A DNA stretch of 64,000 nucleotides from Brumicola pallidula DSM 14239 = ACAM 615 (GCF_000428905.1 NZ_AUAV01000022.1:1-64000); one strand, 5' to 3'; counted from the stretch's first letter, positions 27,675 through 37,519 are shown. A program made the numbers and translations. The notes: generated by a model from the sequence alone, not told the origin.

Positions 27675-29960
27675 CTACGCATAATAATCAATGCCGCCTA
27701 TTCTACCGCCACTAATATGCTGTTCAATCGCGCCGTTATCATCAGCAAAACCATCTTTATTTGTATCTTGAATTCCATCTTGCGATTGTTGTGCCAAATT
27801 GTCCGAATCATTTGAACTATTTGCTAAACTGCCTTGCTCAGCTTGCCCATCAGTGCCTGAACTTTCTTGCTGAACCGATGACTGACCTAACTCAATACCA
27901 TGTTCTTCGAGCATTTCTCGTAATCTAGGGACGGCTTGGTCAAGTGCATCACGAGCATGTTGTGACTGCACAACAAAACTCACTGAGGCCGAATCTCCTG
28001 ACAAATTAACCTTGATATTCATACCACCTAAATCAGGCGGATCTAACCTAATTTCAGCACTTATATTTCGACTATTAACCATCCAACGTACTTTTTCAGT
28101 CAACTGTTGCTGGCCCTCAGGCTTAAACATGTTGATCCCTTTATCGTTAGTCGTGGTTTGCTGCACAAGTCGGGTACTTTCTATTTGTTGTTGCGCGACC
28201 TCTTTAATACCCTGAACTTCGCTCAACCCTGTATTCAAATAATTTTGCTGTTGATTGCTTTGACTCAACGACGCAGCTGCTGCCAGCATATTGGTGACTT
28301 GATTGAGCTGTTTATCCAATGCAACTTCAGTATTGCCGCTCACTTTTACGTCAACTGCAGCAAGCGCATCTGTAACTAAACTTTTTAAATCAATACCAGG
28401 CTCTCTGCCTTGCTTTAACTGCTCTTTCATTTCTTTGACGCCCGACTGCAAGGCTGCAATAAATTCAGTTGATTTGCCTTCTGTTTTTAATTCCGAAATG
28501 GCTGATTCAACTCGCGTTGCGATGTTATCAATCGCACTGCTTTGTGCTTCAGGGCTTAGTTTTGCCAATAACTTTGCTTGCTTTTTAGTTGATACTTTAT
28601 CGACTGGCACAAACAAAGATGATTCATCCGGTTTGTTGCTGTTATCAACCACCGGCTTTGCCGCTTGAGATAATGTCGCATTAACAACTTCAGCGTCGAC
28701 GTCAGCCAAAAATCCAGCTTTACTATCAATCGATTCAAGTGGTTTTGGTACGAGATACTCATCACTTTTTTCTGTTGTAAAATCAACTTCAGCTATTTCT
28801 GCTTCTTTAATACCCTGTGTCAATATAACCTTATCCATTGGCTTGTTAGCTTGTTCAAGCTCAACCTCAGATTTTGTCGGTACTTTTTGCTCGTCCGACG
28901 TATCAATCGTTGCCGCTTGCAGTAAATCCTTTAACAAGTCAGCGTCATTTGCGATACCCGCAGCTTCAGGCTCTGCTTTTACGCTAGTGTCGCTGTCCTC
29001 GCTTTTGACTAATTGATTTAATAATTTTGCGATTGCATCGTCGAGCGCAGCCATCTCTTCACTGTTAAGGCTGGCCGGATCATCAGGGTCGCCACCCGCT
29101 GCATTGATTAATGTAGCGAGTTCTTCTTGCGTCAAATTGATTTCTAAAAACTCAGGATCAGCTCCTGCATTTAGAATATCTGCATCGACTGGTTTAGTTG
29201 TAACCACGGCGTTATTGTCTGAATTTAATGAAGCCATAGTTTGTGCAAAAATGTCGATTGCTGAGGATTTATCTTCAATATATAAATCATTGGGAATAGA
29301 GTCGGAAGAAGCAGATAGATCCTTAACTTGGTTCACGAACGCAACCCAGTCGAAGTCATCAGTAATCTTTTTAGCCGGTATTTTTTCATCCGATATCGCA
29401 CTTAATGTAATTTCAGTGTCATCCTTGGATCCACTGCTATCAACTTGCTGTTGTTCTTTTACTTCATCGTTAGTCGGTTTGGCATTTACATTAGCAATTT
29501 TATTGTTTTGCTGAGCATACTCCTTTTGCTGGGCATACTCATTTTGCTGGGCATCATTAGTTGCAGCTCGCGTTTCTGCCACATCTCTATTGCGTTGGTT
29601 TGTGCTGTTTTGTTCACTTGCCCTCGCTACACTATCTTGCCTCGCCTCTTTGGCTTCATTCTTTCTGGCATCGTCTGCTACTCGCTGAGAAACATTATTT
29701 TTGTCATTGCGAACATTTTGTGCCGCAGTACTACTCGATTGTTCCTGTCTCGCAAGGGCTTCTTCAAATGCACTCTTTTGAGCGCTGCCGTTTTGAGCGC
29801 TGCCGTTTTGAGCGCTGCCGTTTTGAGCGCTGCGGTTTTGGGCGCTGCGGTCGAATGATGAACTACTTGTATCACGAGGCACCGATGAAGACAGTTTTAC
29901 ATCTTCAAATGGCAGTTTGTTAGCGGCAATACTTGTTTGAGTAGTGGCAAATTGTTGCAT
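27675..29960 (-). CDS. fliK: flagellar hook-length control protein FliK
   Basis: A 761-residue secreted ruler protein, long for the family. Most of it is disordered and rich in Gln, Asn, Ser, Asp and Glu. The conserved C-terminal hook-length domain (about 615-698) includes VRWMVNSRNISAEIRLDPPDLGG and SFVVQSQHARDALDQAVPRL, described here as separate blocks. Near the N terminus lies a 15-bp minisatellite coding for repeats of the type NGSAQ, and a second short repeat codes EYAQQ twice. Since FliK length sets hook length, in-frame expansion may tune it (inferred). The tail has a calcium-loop-like DTNKDGFADD. A sigma-54 promoter lies upstream. Confidence 0.93.
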   Translation of the reverse strand: MQQFATTQTSIAANKLPFEDVKLSSSVPRDTSSSSFDRSAQNRSAQNGSAQNGSAQNGSAQKSAFEEALARQEQSSSTAAQNVRNDKNNVSQRVADDARKNEAKEARQDSVARASEQNSTNQRNRDVAETRAATNDAQQNEYAQQKEYAQQNNKIANVNAKPTNDEVKEQQQVDSSGSKDDTEITLSAISDEKIPAKKITDDFDWVAFVNQVKDLSASSDSIPNDLYIEDKSSAIDIFAQTMASLNSDNNAVVTTKPVDADILNAGADPEFLEINLTQEELATLINAAGGDPDDPASLNSEEMAALDDAIAKLLNQLVKSEDSDTSVKAEPEAAGIANDADLLKDLLQAATIDTSDEQKVPTKSEVELEQANKPMDKVILTQGIKEAEIAEVDFTTEKSDEYLVPKPLESIDSKAGFLADVDAEVVNATLSQAAKPVVDNSNKPDESSLFVPVDKVSTKKQAKLLAKLSPEAQSSAIDNIATRVESAISELKTEGKSTEFIAALQSGVKEMKEQLKQGREPGIDLKSLVTDALAAVDVKVSGNTEVALDKQLNQVTNMLAAAASLSQSNQQQNYLNTGLSEVQGIKEVAQQQIESTRLVQQTTTNDKGINMFKPEGQQQLTEKVRWMVNSRNISAEIRLDPPDLGGMNIKVNLSGDSASVSFVVQSQHARDALDQAVPRLREMLEEHGIELGQSSVQQESSGTDGQAEQGSLANSSNDSDNLAQQSQDGIQDTNKDGFADDNGAIEQHISGGRIGGIDYYA
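29776..29850 (-). repeat. 15-bp in-frame minisatellite in fliK (five copies)
   Basis: Five consecutive 15-bp units on the plus strand start with TTTTGAGCGCTGCCG; the first three are identical and the last two differ by one or two bases. In fliK they code for SAQN(G/R) repeats around residues 38-62. Unit length is a multiple of three, so gain or loss of copies keeps the frame. Confidence 0.9.
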
Positions 29961-30060
29961 AATACTAATTTCATCCTGACCGTTTAATTCGATTTTATTA
30001 AAATTTAATCAACAATTACAATAACTTGAGATTATTAAAATAAGTGGTTATAGGATGGTT

Positions 30061-30077
30061 TGCAAAGGTTGTACCAA
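30061..30077 (-). promoter_or_regulatory. sigma-54 promoter of fliK
   Basis: The minus strand reads TTGGTACAACCTTTGCA: -24 TTGGTAC (one mismatch to TTGGCAC), -12 TTTGCA (perfect), GG and GC separated by exactly 10 nt. It starts right after the fliJ stop codon and predicts a transcript start about 90 nt before the fliK ATG, so fliKLMNOPQR-flhB forms a unit of its own. Confidence 0.75.
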
Positions 30078-30530
30078 CTAGCGTAGAACAGGCGGACGGC
30101 GGACATATTTTTGAATCGCAATTTCGTCAAACAACTGTTGTTCTTGGCGCGCTTCAACCGCAATTGCTTCTTTTGTTTTACCAGCAATCAACATTTCAAT
30201 CGCTTTACGACGCTTTTGTTGCTCAAGCCACTGCCGTTTACGTTGGTCTGCAACTAAAACAGCTTGGCTTACAAATTGGATTTGTTGCTCACAGGCTCGA
30301 TCGAGCTTTGCAACAAAAGATTGGTGCTGATGCAGTTTTTTAGCTTCAACGCCAAGTTGTCCTTTTTGCTGAATGAGTTGCAAGTACTCAAGGCGATATT
30401 GCTCAAGCCCAGTCAATTTTTGCTGATTATCTTGTAGGTTCTTTGCAGCATACTGGTAGTTTTGCGCCAATTTTTGTTCTTTCTTAGTTTCAACTTCAGA
30501 AACCATATGTAATTGTTTAAGGTTACTCAT
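30078..30530 (-). CDS. fliJ: flagellar export chaperone FliJ
   Basis: A 150-residue all-helical, Gln/Lys-rich coiled-coil protein (MSNLKQLHMVSEVETKKEQ at the start) that works with the FliI ATPase and FlhA in export. Sequence identity in this family is low; the call rests on helix content, length and position directly after fliI. ATG start. Confidence 0.9.
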   Translation of the reverse strand: MSNLKQLHMVSEVETKKEQKLAQNYQYAAKNLQDNQQKLTGLEQYRLEYLQLIQQKGQLGVEAKKLHQHQSFVAKLDRACEQQIQFVSQAVLVADQRKRQWLEQQKRRKAIEMLIAGKTKEAIAVEARQEQQLFDEIAIQKYVRRPPVLR

Positions 30531-30555
30531 TGTGATCCTTCATCGATTCTGCCCG

Positions 30556-31923
30556 TTACCGAGGTTGCTGGGCGTTTTGTCCATGTGCTGAGGCTGCATT
30601 TAAACCACCACTTAGCGTACCCATTGACTCAACACACTGTTCGAACGAAATAACTTGACCCATTTTTTGTTGTAAAAATGCGTTAATTGCGGGCTCAGCG
30701 GCTATCGATAAATCAATTCTGTTGTCGGTGCCTCGCGCGTATGCGCCAATACTAATTAGGTCTTTATTTTGTTGATAGTTTGAATAAACTTGTTTAATAT
30801 TACGCGCTTGAAGTAAATGTTCTTCAGTAACAACTTGAGGCATAACACGGCTAATCGATGCTTCAATATCAATAGCAGGGTAATGCCCCGATTCAGCTAA
30901 GCGACGCGACAATACAATATGACCATCTAAGATTGCGCGCGCTGCATCTGCGATCGGATCTTGCAAGTCATCTCCTTCGGTCAATACCGTATAAAATGCG
31001 GTAATCGAGCCTTGTTGTTCTGTGCCGTTTCCAGCTCGTTCCACCAATGCCGGTAATTTTGCAAAAACCGAAGGTGGGTAGCCTTTAGTTGCTGGCGGTT
31101 CGCCTATTGCTAAGGCTATTTCACGTTGTGCCATTGCGTATCTTGTAAGCGAATCAACTAATAGCAACACATCTTTACCTTGGTCTCTAAAGTATTCTGC
31201 AATGGTCACGGCAGCCTCGCATCCTTTAAGACGCATTAGAGGTGATGTGTCGGCGGGTGCAGCAACGACCACGGCTTTTTCTCGTTCTTCTGCAGTCAAA
31301 ATATCTTGAATAAATTCTTTTACTTCGCGGCCACGTTCACCAATAAGGCCAACCACAACAACATCCGCTGTTGTGCCTCGTGTCATCATACCCATTAAGA
31401 CACTTTTACCCACGCCACTGCCGGCAAACAGACCCATGCGCTGACCTTTGCCCACCGTTAATATAGTATTAATCGCCCTAACGCCAACATCAAGCGGTTG
31501 ATTAACTGGTTTGCGTGTTAAAGGATTTATTGGCGGCGGTGTTAACGATGCTTTTTGTTTACATTTTATCGGGCCTTTGCCATCCAGGGGTTCGCCATTT
31601 GCATCAATAACGCGACCTAATAACTCATCACCAACAGCGAGGCCGTTTTCATGTGATAAAGGTTGTACACGCGACCCGGGCACAATTCCTTTGACTGATT
31701 GAGTGGGCATTAAATAGGTAACATCACCAGAGAAACCGACCACTTCAGCTTCAATTTGTCCGTGGCTTGTTTGTACTAAACAACGTCCGCCGACGGGTAC
31801 TTGGCAACCAACAGCCTCAAGGGTTAAGCCAACACCTCTGATCAGCTTGCCTGAGGAGATCGCAGGCGCTTTTGGGATCTTCGCTTGCAACTGCTTAATT
31901 TTATCAGCTATTGCGAGGGTCAT
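30556..31923 (-). CDS. fliI: flagellar export ATPase FliI
   Basis: The ATPase of the flagellar export apparatus, homologous to F1-beta. The P-loop [47 protein letters not shown] and [15 protein letters not shown] are all present. I place the start at ATG 31923 (455 residues) because AAGGA lies 7 nt upstream; the ATG at 31941 would add six residues but lacks a ribosome site. The start lies inside the end of fliH, so the two are translationally coupled. Confidence 0.96.
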   Translation of the reverse strand: MTLAIADKIKQLQAKIPKAPAISSGKLIRGVGLTLEAVGCQVPVGGRCLVQTSHGQIEAEVVGFSGDVTYLMPTQSVKGIVPGSRVQPLSHENGLAVGDELLGRVIDANGEPLDGKGPIKCKQKASLTPPPINPLTRKPVNQPLDVGVRAINTILTVGKGQRMGLFAGSGVGKSVLMGMMTRGTTADVVVVGLIGERGREVKEFIQDILTAEEREKAVVVAAPADTSPLMRLKGCEAAVTIAEYFRDQGKDVLLLVDSLTRYAMAQREIALAIGEPPATKGYPPSVFAKLPALVERAGNGTEQQGSITAFYTVLTEGDDLQDPIADAARAILDGHIVLSRRLAESGHYPAIDIEASISRVMPQVVTEEHLLQARNIKQVYSNYQQNKDLISIGAYARGTDNRIDLSIAAEPAINAFLQQKMGQVISFEQCVESMGTLSGGLNAASAHGQNAQQPR

Positions 31924-32716
31924 GCTGTAATCCTTGGACATTTAAAAATTGGGTAAATACGTCGGCAGTTCTGCGCTGAATTGACATATCAACCGCATTA
32001 CTTTGTGTGCTGAGTTCACAACCGCCGCGCTCAATGGCCGGGTTTTCGATTAGTCTCCAGTTGTTTTCGGCGATTACTTGATCGCCAAAGTGTCCCTTAA
32101 CCATAGCAACATCGACAGGATTCATTTGAAATTGATACTGACTTTCTTGTATTGGAAGCACTTTTATACCTTCGCTTATCGCACTCAAAAGCACATCATT
32201 TTGCGTGATTACTTCTACATTAATAACCGCTTTAGCTAAGTTAACAGCAAGGATAACCAGTTCATTTTCAAGTTCTTGATTAACTTGAGCCAAAGGATTG
32301 GCAGTTTGATCGATGATAGATTGCCAACTCCGCGCTAACTCGTCCATTTGCTCTTGACCCGCCAGCATGCCATCCGCTAAACCTTGCTTTTTGCCTTCGT
32401 CAGTGCCCTGTTCCAAACCTGCTTGCTTGCCTTGCTCTAAACCAGTGTCATAGCCTTCTTGTTTACCCAACGCGAAACCTTCATCGTATGCCGCAGCGCG
32501 AATCGATTCGATAACTTCTGCGGTGAGCGGCACTAAGTCTTCTTCAATTTCTGGTGGTTCATATTTCCAAGTACGTGCTTTGTTAAACGCATTGGTTCCA
32601 TTGCTTTGCACGTCAGAGTTAATACTCGGTAAATCCCAAGTTTTGGCATCGTCAAAAGAGTCGACCGATGTCACTTTGACTGACTGTGATGGTGGCTTAC
32701 TACTAGAAATACTCAT
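31904..32716 (-). CDS. fliH: flagellar export regulator FliH
   Basis: A 270-residue cytoplasmic protein that holds FliI near the export gate and C-ring. It has a Ser/Pro-rich N terminus, a central run of glycine-spaced helix repeats ([20 protein letters not shown], typical GxxxG pattern of FliH, about 80-115), and a C-terminal V-ATPase E-like domain. It overlaps the fliI start and is immediately after fliG. Confidence 0.93.
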   Translation of the reverse strand: MSISSSKPPSQSVKVTSVDSFDDAKTWDLPSINSDVQSNGTNAFNKARTWKYEPPEIEEDLVPLTAEVIESIRAAAYDEGFALGKQEGYDTGLEQGKQAGLEQGTDEGKKQGLADGMLAGQEQMDELARSWQSIIDQTANPLAQVNQELENELVILAVNLAKAVINVEVITQNDVLLSAISEGIKVLPIQESQYQFQMNPVDVAMVKGHFGDQVIAENNWRLIENPAIERGGCELSTQSNAVDMSIQRRTADVFTQFLNVQGLQHDPRNS

Positions 32717-33759
32717 TAGACGAATTCTTCACCACCGCCGCCGCCTAGATTGATTTCGCCGGCATCAGCCAAACGACGTGCAATAGACAAGATTTCTTTT
32801 TGTGCCGTTTCAACTTCGCTTAATCGAACAGGTCCCATGGCTTCGATATCATCAAGTAACATTTCAGCGGCTCGTTTAGACATATTGCCCGTAATTTTGT
32901 TACGCAATTCTTCATCTGCGCCTTTGATGGCTTTCATCAATGTCTCTTGCTGACTTTCACGCAATATAGCTTGAATACCTCTATCATCAACATCAATAAG
33001 ATTGTCGAATACGAACATGAGATCTTGAATTTGTTGACTCATTTCTTCATCAGTTTCGCGGATAGCATCCATTAACTGGCCTTCAATATTAGTATCGAGG
33101 TAATTCATGATATTCGCGGCCGACTTCAGTCCACCCATTTTCGCAGCTTGCGCACCAGCTTGGCCAGCAAACTGTTTCTCCATAATTTCATTTAGTTCTT
33201 GTAATGCTGCTGGTTGCACTTCTTCAAGGTTAGCGACCCGCATTAATAAATCTAGTCTTACTTTTTCAGGAAACTGTGCCAAAATTTCGGCTGATTGCTC
33301 TGGCTCAAGATAAGACATAACAATGGTTTGAATTTGTGGGTGTTCGTTACGAATGATCGTTGCAACTTGCTTTGAATCCATCCATTTAAGTGATTCTAGG
33401 CCTTTTGCACTGCTACCGGTTAGTATCTGATCTAGCAAGTGAGCTGCTTTGTCTTCGCCTAGTGCTGAGATTAATGCGCCACGCACGAAGTCTTGACTCT
33501 TGAATCCAATCGTTGAGTAGTTTTGAATTTCCTCAATAAAATGCGTATGCACAGACGTAATTTTGTCCTGTGTCATGTCATCCATGGCAGCCATAGCGGC
33601 GCCTAATTTCTGGACTTGCTTCGGCTCCATAAACTTTAGAATTTGTGCAGCGTCATCTTCCGATAAGCTCAATAGTAATATAGAGGCTTTTTCTACGCCG
33701 TCTAATTTATTGACGTCGTACTTTGGCATTGCTGGTTTTGCATTATCATCTTCAGCCAT
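32716..33759 (-). CDS. fliG: flagellar motor switch protein FliG
   Basis: A 347-residue rotor protein. The N domain binds FliF, the middle domain has the EHPQ motif (NEHPQIQTIVMSYLEPEQSA) that binds FliM, and the C-terminal domain carries the charged torque helix (QQETLMKAIKGADEELRNKI and the helices after it). Normal length. It ends 1 nt into the fliH start and follows fliF by 12 bp. Confidence 0.97.
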   Translation of the reverse strand: MAEDDNAKPAMPKYDVNKLDGVEKASILLLSLSEDDAAQILKFMEPKQVQKLGAAMAAMDDMTQDKITSVHTHFIEEIQNYSTIGFKSQDFVRGALISALGEDKAAHLLDQILTGSSAKGLESLKWMDSKQVATIIRNEHPQIQTIVMSYLEPEQSAEILAQFPEKVRLDLLMRVANLEEVQPAALQELNEIMEKQFAGQAGAQAAKMGGLKSAANIMNYLDTNIEGQLMDAIRETDEEMSQQIQDLMFVFDNLIDVDDRGIQAILRESQQETLMKAIKGADEELRNKITGNMSKRAAEMLLDDIEAMGPVRLSEVETAQKEILSIARRLADAGEINLGGGGGEEFV

Positions 33760-33771
33760 AATTTTTACTCC

Positions 33772-35466
33772 TTATTCGTCCTGTAATAGCCAACCGCGAA
33801 CTACTTGCGCTGATAATTCAGGCTCGTTAGCTACGAGAGCACGTACGGCTTTTAGCACATCTTCGTCTTTACGTAAATTGGGCAACATTAGAGAACCGTC
33901 AGCGGCAAAGCCAATCTGCGTTTCGTCAAATTCATCGTTTAGCATTGCCAACGGATCCTCACCCAAATCTAAATCTGACTCGTCAAACTCGTCATCTGAA
34001 AGACTATTCTCTGGGAAAATAAGCTTCATAAGCATAGGGCGAACGACAAAGAATATTAAAATAATAATCACCAGCGCGCCAAGTATCAGCTTCAGTATAG
34101 GCATAAAACGCTCTTGTTCCCAGAGCGGCGTTTCTCGAATTTCACCTATCTCGACTTTGTTGAATGGAATACTGACGACTTCAAGTGAATCACCTCGTGT
34201 CACGTTAAAACCGATGCCGCCTTGCAACAAGCGACGGATGCTTAGCAATTGTTCTTGACTCACTGGCGTACTTGAAACTGTGCCATCAGCTGCTGTAGTC
34301 GATGTATAGTCCACTGCGACTGACACACTCAAACGACGAATAACACCGGTTTGCTGCTTAGTATGACTAATCGTTGTATCTAATTCATAGTTACGAGTTT
34401 GTTCTTTGCTGTTGCTGCCAGGTATAGGAGAACCATTACCCCCGCCAGTAGCATTTTCAGGAATGGTCGCATCCATAGGCGGTTGATTTGATAGCGCTCC
34501 TGGTATACCGGCAATGACATTGCCCACATTATTTTGTTCTGAAATCATTTCACTTCGAATGGCAGGAAGATCCGGGTTAAAGCGGCGTTGAGTTTGCTCA
34601 ACAAACGTAAAATCCATAGTTACATCGGTTTGTGCCGTGTAGTTTCCTAAACCTAAAACGGGAATTAAAATGGAGTCAATTTTTTCCATGTATTCGGATT
34701 CTCGTTTCTTCTCTAATTCGTATTCTTTGCGCGCTGCCGAGGTCCCTGCATCTTGTGAACCTGAATTTAATAGGCGACCATTATTATCTGTTACAGTGAC
34801 TTTACTAGGCTCCATACCTTGTACTGCAGAAGCAACGATATCGACAATAGAGTTTACTTCTTCAGCGGAAACAACATTACCTCGTCTAGCGGTAACAACA
34901 ACCGTTGCACTGCCTTTCTTTTCACGCCGTGAGAATACATTCTCTTTAGGCAAGGCCAGCAGCACACGTGCTTTAGCTATTGAGTTCATGTCTTCAATAG
35001 TGCGTGCAATTTGTTGTTCGCGAGCGTGTTTCAAACGTTCCATTTCAACACGTTGGCTTACGCCAAAACCCATGTCTTGCATTATGATGTCAGTGCCCTG
35101 TGAAGCTTCACTACTGATACCTTGGCGCGCCATACCAAATTTTGCGTCATTAAACTGCGATTCAACAACGTAAACCGTATTCCCTTCTAACTTGTATTCA
35201 ATTGCATTTTGATCAAAAAAATCGAGGGTTTCAATTAATTCTTGTGTTGGCATTTGTGCCAATGGACGAAAAGACGGTTCTTTTGACCAGAGAAAAACAA
35301 AAATGGCAATAACGATACAAATAACCAACGTGACTACTAAGGTAATTTGACGCACCATTTCAGTCGTACCTAACTGATCCATGAGAGTCGGTCTGCTATC
35401 AACCGAATCATCAATTCCATCAAGGCTACTGGAGAGTGCTAATTCTGTACTTGCTGCTTCAGCCAC
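33772..35466 (-). CDS. fliF: flagellar MS-ring protein FliF
   Basis: A 564-residue membrane protein forming the MS ring. Two membrane helices (about 42-63 and 456-475) bracket the periplasmic ring-building domains, with EIVDIVASAVQGMEP-type motifs (the segment NSIVDIVASAVQGMEPSKV). The cytoplasmic tail ends in EPELSAQVVRGWL, the FliG-binding helix. The start is GTG at 35466 preceded by AAGGAAG. It follows fliE by 11 bp. Confidence 0.96.
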   Translation of the reverse strand: MAEAASTELALSSSLDGIDDSVDSRPTLMDQLGTTEMVRQITLVVTLVICIVIAIFVFLWSKEPSFRPLAQMPTQELIETLDFFDQNAIEYKLEGNTVYVVESQFNDAKFGMARQGISSEASQGTDIIMQDMGFGVSQRVEMERLKHAREQQIARTIEDMNSIAKARVLLALPKENVFSRREKKGSATVVVTARRGNVVSAEEVNSIVDIVASAVQGMEPSKVTVTDNNGRLLNSGSQDAGTSAARKEYELEKKRESEYMEKIDSILIPVLGLGNYTAQTDVTMDFTFVEQTQRRFNPDLPAIRSEMISEQNNVGNVIAGIPGALSNQPPMDATIPENATGGGNGSPIPGSNSKEQTRNYELDTTISHTKQQTGVIRRLSVSVAVDYTSTTAADGTVSSTPVSQEQLLSIRRLLQGGIGFNVTRGDSLEVVSIPFNKVEIGEIRETPLWEQERFMPILKLILGALVIIILIFFVVRPMLMKLIFPENSLSDDEFDESDLDLGEDPLAMLNDEFDETQIGFAADGSLMLPNLRKDEDVLKAVRALVANEPELSAQVVRGWLLQDE

Positions 35467-35477
35467 GAGTTACTTCC

Positions 35478-35804
35478 TTAAACAGGCATGTTCATTATAG
35501 TTTTGTAGGCTTCAAGCACTTTATTGCGCACTTGCATTGTTGCTTCAAAAGCAATACCGGATTTTTCTTTAGCTATCATCACGTCCGCCAAACTTAAATT
35601 GGGATCGCCCATGTCAAATGCAGTTTGCATCTCACGTGATTGTTTTTGCAAGCCGTTGACATTGTTAACCGCTTGGCTAAGCAAGTCGGAAAAGTCGCTG
35701 GCAGATGTATTACCTTGAATTGCCGGCACATCCATTTTGATTGGCTTTATATCACCAACCATCGCTTGCATTTCTTGGTAGATAGAATTCGCTTTGATGT
35801 CCAT
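35478..35804 (-). CDS. fliE: flagellar hook-basal body adaptor FliE
   Basis: A 108-residue protein joining the MS ring to the rod. The C-terminal family signature ANLSLADVMIAKEKSGIAFEATMQVRNK is evident in the segment LSLADVMIAKEKSGIAFEAT, and the end is the usual EAYKTIMNMPV. ATG at 35804 is preferred over the GTG one codon upstream because AGAGG lies 7 nt before the ATG. First gene of fliEFGHIJ, preceded by a sigma-54 promoter. Confidence 0.94.
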   Translation of the reverse strand: MDIKANSIYQEMQAMVGDIKPIKMDVPAIQGNTSASDFSDLLSQAVNNVNGLQKQSREMQTAFDMGDPNLSLADVMIAKEKSGIAFEATMQVRNKVLEAYKTIMNMPV

Positions 35805-35859
35805 CACACAACCTCTAGTGTCATTATTTTGAATAAATTACTTCGTCTAAACTAAATTT

Positions 35860-35876
35860 AGCAAATACAATGCCAG
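35860..35876 (-). promoter_or_regulatory. sigma-54 promoter of fliEFGHIJ
   Basis: The minus strand reads CTGGCATTGTATTTGCT: -24 TGGCA and -12 TTTGCT with the GG and GC dinucleotides exactly 10 nt apart. The predicted start is about 45 nt before the fliE ATG. This fits FlrC/sigma-54 activation of fliE operons in polar flagellates. Confidence 0.8.
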
Positions 35877-35940
35877 TTTATTTAATTCAATAAATTCAAT
35901 GTGTTATATATTTATTTGAGGAACTTACTTTTTAGGTGAC

Positions 35941-35968
35941 AAAAAAATGCCGCTAACGGATAGCGGCA
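35941..35968 (-). terminator. intrinsic terminator after flrC
   Basis: An 8-bp stem (TGCCGCTA at 35948-35955 with TAGCGGCA at 35961-35968, loop of 5) is followed on the minus strand by seven T residues. It ends the flrBC transcript and insulates the fliE promoter. About 160 bp of minisatellite and spacer separate it from the flrC stop codon. Confidence 0.85.
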
Positions 35969-36016
35969 AATAGGGATCGACATCCTGTCGGTACTGCTTA
36001 TGAATAAGCATATTGG

Positions 36017-36142
36017 GCACTTCATTTAGCTGAGCACTTTATTTAGCTGAGCACTTCATTTAGCTGAGCACTTCATTTAGCTGAGCACTTTATTTAGCTG
36101 GGCACTTTATTTAGCTGGGCACTTTATTTAGCTGGGCACTTC
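36017..36142 (-). repeat. 17-bp tandem array that begins inside the 3' end of flrC
   Basis: Seven full copies of a 17-bp unit (plus-strand GCACTTCATTTAGCTGA with two variable positions) run from 36017 to 36135, with a 7-bp partial copy to 36142. On the minus strand each unit reads like the last flrC codons plus stop: GTG-CCC-AGC-TAA. The real stop lies in the first unit, and the rest repeat it downstream. There are no spacers, so this is not a CRISPR array. Confidence 0.9.
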
Positions 36143-37519
36143 AATACCAGATTCACGCATGCGAGCCAGTTTGTAACGCAATGTTCTGGGGCTTATCCCA
36201 AGCTTCTCAGCAACGTCTTTGCGCTTGCCATTAAAAGCTTGTAACGCGTCCAAAATAATCTGATGTTCTTGGAATCGAAGTTCCGATCCTAATAAATTGT
36301 TATCGACGTTATTATCAAAATCTGAAGTATCTTTTGAAATATCAGGGGACGTTAAAGTAAACATAGTCGATGTTGTTCTTTCAACATTATGCGCAGCTTC
36401 AATCATTAAATCTTCATTACCGATTTCGCCATTATCACTCAAAATTAATGCCCGTTGGATCACGTTCTCTAATTCTCTAACATTCCCCGGCCAAGTGTGT
36501 TGCATTAGTTTATGCTGCGCTGCTATCGTAATATCAGGCACAGGGATGCCCTGTGCAACTGCATGACGCTGAACCATATGTTTAGCCAATGGAATTATAT
36601 CGCCAATGCGATGCGCCAGTGGCTGCCATGTAATTGGAAACACATTGAGTCTATAATATAAATCTTCTCTAAATTTACCATCGTCAACAGCTAGCTTTAA
36701 GTCACGATTGCTTGTCGCAATTACTCTGACATTTAGCGAAATAGTTTTACGCCCACCCAGTCTTTCAACTTCTCTTTCTTGCAATACACGCAAGATCTTA
36801 GCTTGTAACGCCAAATCCATTTCGGTTATTTCGTCTAGCAATAACGTGCCACCTTGGGCTTGTTCAAATTTACCCGGACAAGCTTGAACTGCGCCGGTAA
36901 ACGCGCCTTTCTCGTAACCGAATAACGTCGCTTCCAACATATTTTCAGGGATCGCTGCACAGTTAATAGCAACAAATACCGATTGGCTGCGTGAACTCTG
37001 ATCATGAATGTAACGTGACAACACTTCCTTACCAGAACCGCTCGGGCCTAATACCATGACCGTCGCTTCTGATTTAGCTACTTTTCTAGCCAATTCAAGC
37101 ATACGAATACTTGAGGGGTCAGCAACAATGGGGGTTTTTGACTCTACCTTTTGTGATGGTGCATAGCGCCCAACTAAATTTAATAATACCTCTGGTGCAA
37201 ACGGTTTTGATAAATAATCAGTTGCTCCATCACGCATGGCTTGGATAGCATCATCAATATTGGCAAATGCCGTCATTAACAATACTGGGAGCTTGGGGTA
37301 TTTGGCTTTCACACTTTTGAGTAAAGAGAGTCCGCTCATTGCGCCCATTTGAATATCGCTTACGACCAAATCAAATTGATTATTATCGGCAAGTTTGATC
37401 ATCGCATTTTCAGCACAATCGACCGGAGTAACTTGATAACCACCCAATAGTAGGGTGTCGACAAGCGCTTCTCTAAGCCCGTCATCGTCTTCGACTATTA
37501 GAATTTTGGTCTTACTCAT
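36128..37519 (-). CDS. flrC: sigma-54-dependent flagellar response regulator FlrC (FleR)
   Basis: A 463-residue NtrC-type activator: receiver domain with phospho-acceptor Asp55, AAA+ domain with Walker A GPSGSGKE (158-165), the sigma-54 contact loop GAFTGA (205-210) and GGTLLLDEITEMD, and a C-terminal Fis-type helix-turn-helix (KRKDVAEKLGISPRTLRYKL). It would activate sigma-54 promoters such as those of fliE and fliK. Its ATG overlaps the flrB stop by 4 nt. The last residues EVPS and the stop lie in a tandem repeat that continues downstream. Confidence 0.95.
   Translation of the reverse strand: MSKTKILIVEDDDGLREALVDTLLLGGYQVTPVDCAENAMIKLADNNQFDLVVSDIQMGAMSGLSLLKSVKAKYPKLPVLLMTAFANIDDAIQAMRDGATDYLSKPFAPEVLLNLVGRYAPSQKVESKTPIVADPSSIRMLELARKVAKSEATVMVLGPSGSGKEVLSRYIHDQSSRSQSVFVAINCAAIPENMLEATLFGYEKGAFTGAVQACPGKFEQAQGGTLLLDEITEMDLALQAKILRVLQEREVERLGGRKTISLNVRVIATSNRDLKLAVDDGKFREDLYYRLNVFPITWQPLAHRIGDIIPLAKHMVQRHAVAQGIPVPDITIAAQHKLMQHTWPGNVRELENVIQRALILSDNGEIGNEDLMIEAAHNVERTTSTMFTLTSPDISKDTSDFDNNVDNNLLGSELRFQEHQIILDALQAFNGKRKDVAEKLGISPRTLRYKLARMRESGIEVPS

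Noticed and set aside
29445-29858. Plus-strand open frame of 137 codons over fliK
   Set aside because: Its repeated LSAAV is the antisense reading of the 15-bp repeat; it is a shadow frame opposite a well supported gene.
36017-36142. CRISPR-like direct repeats
   Set aside because: Units are contiguous with no spacers and derive from the end of flrC, so it is a minisatellite.
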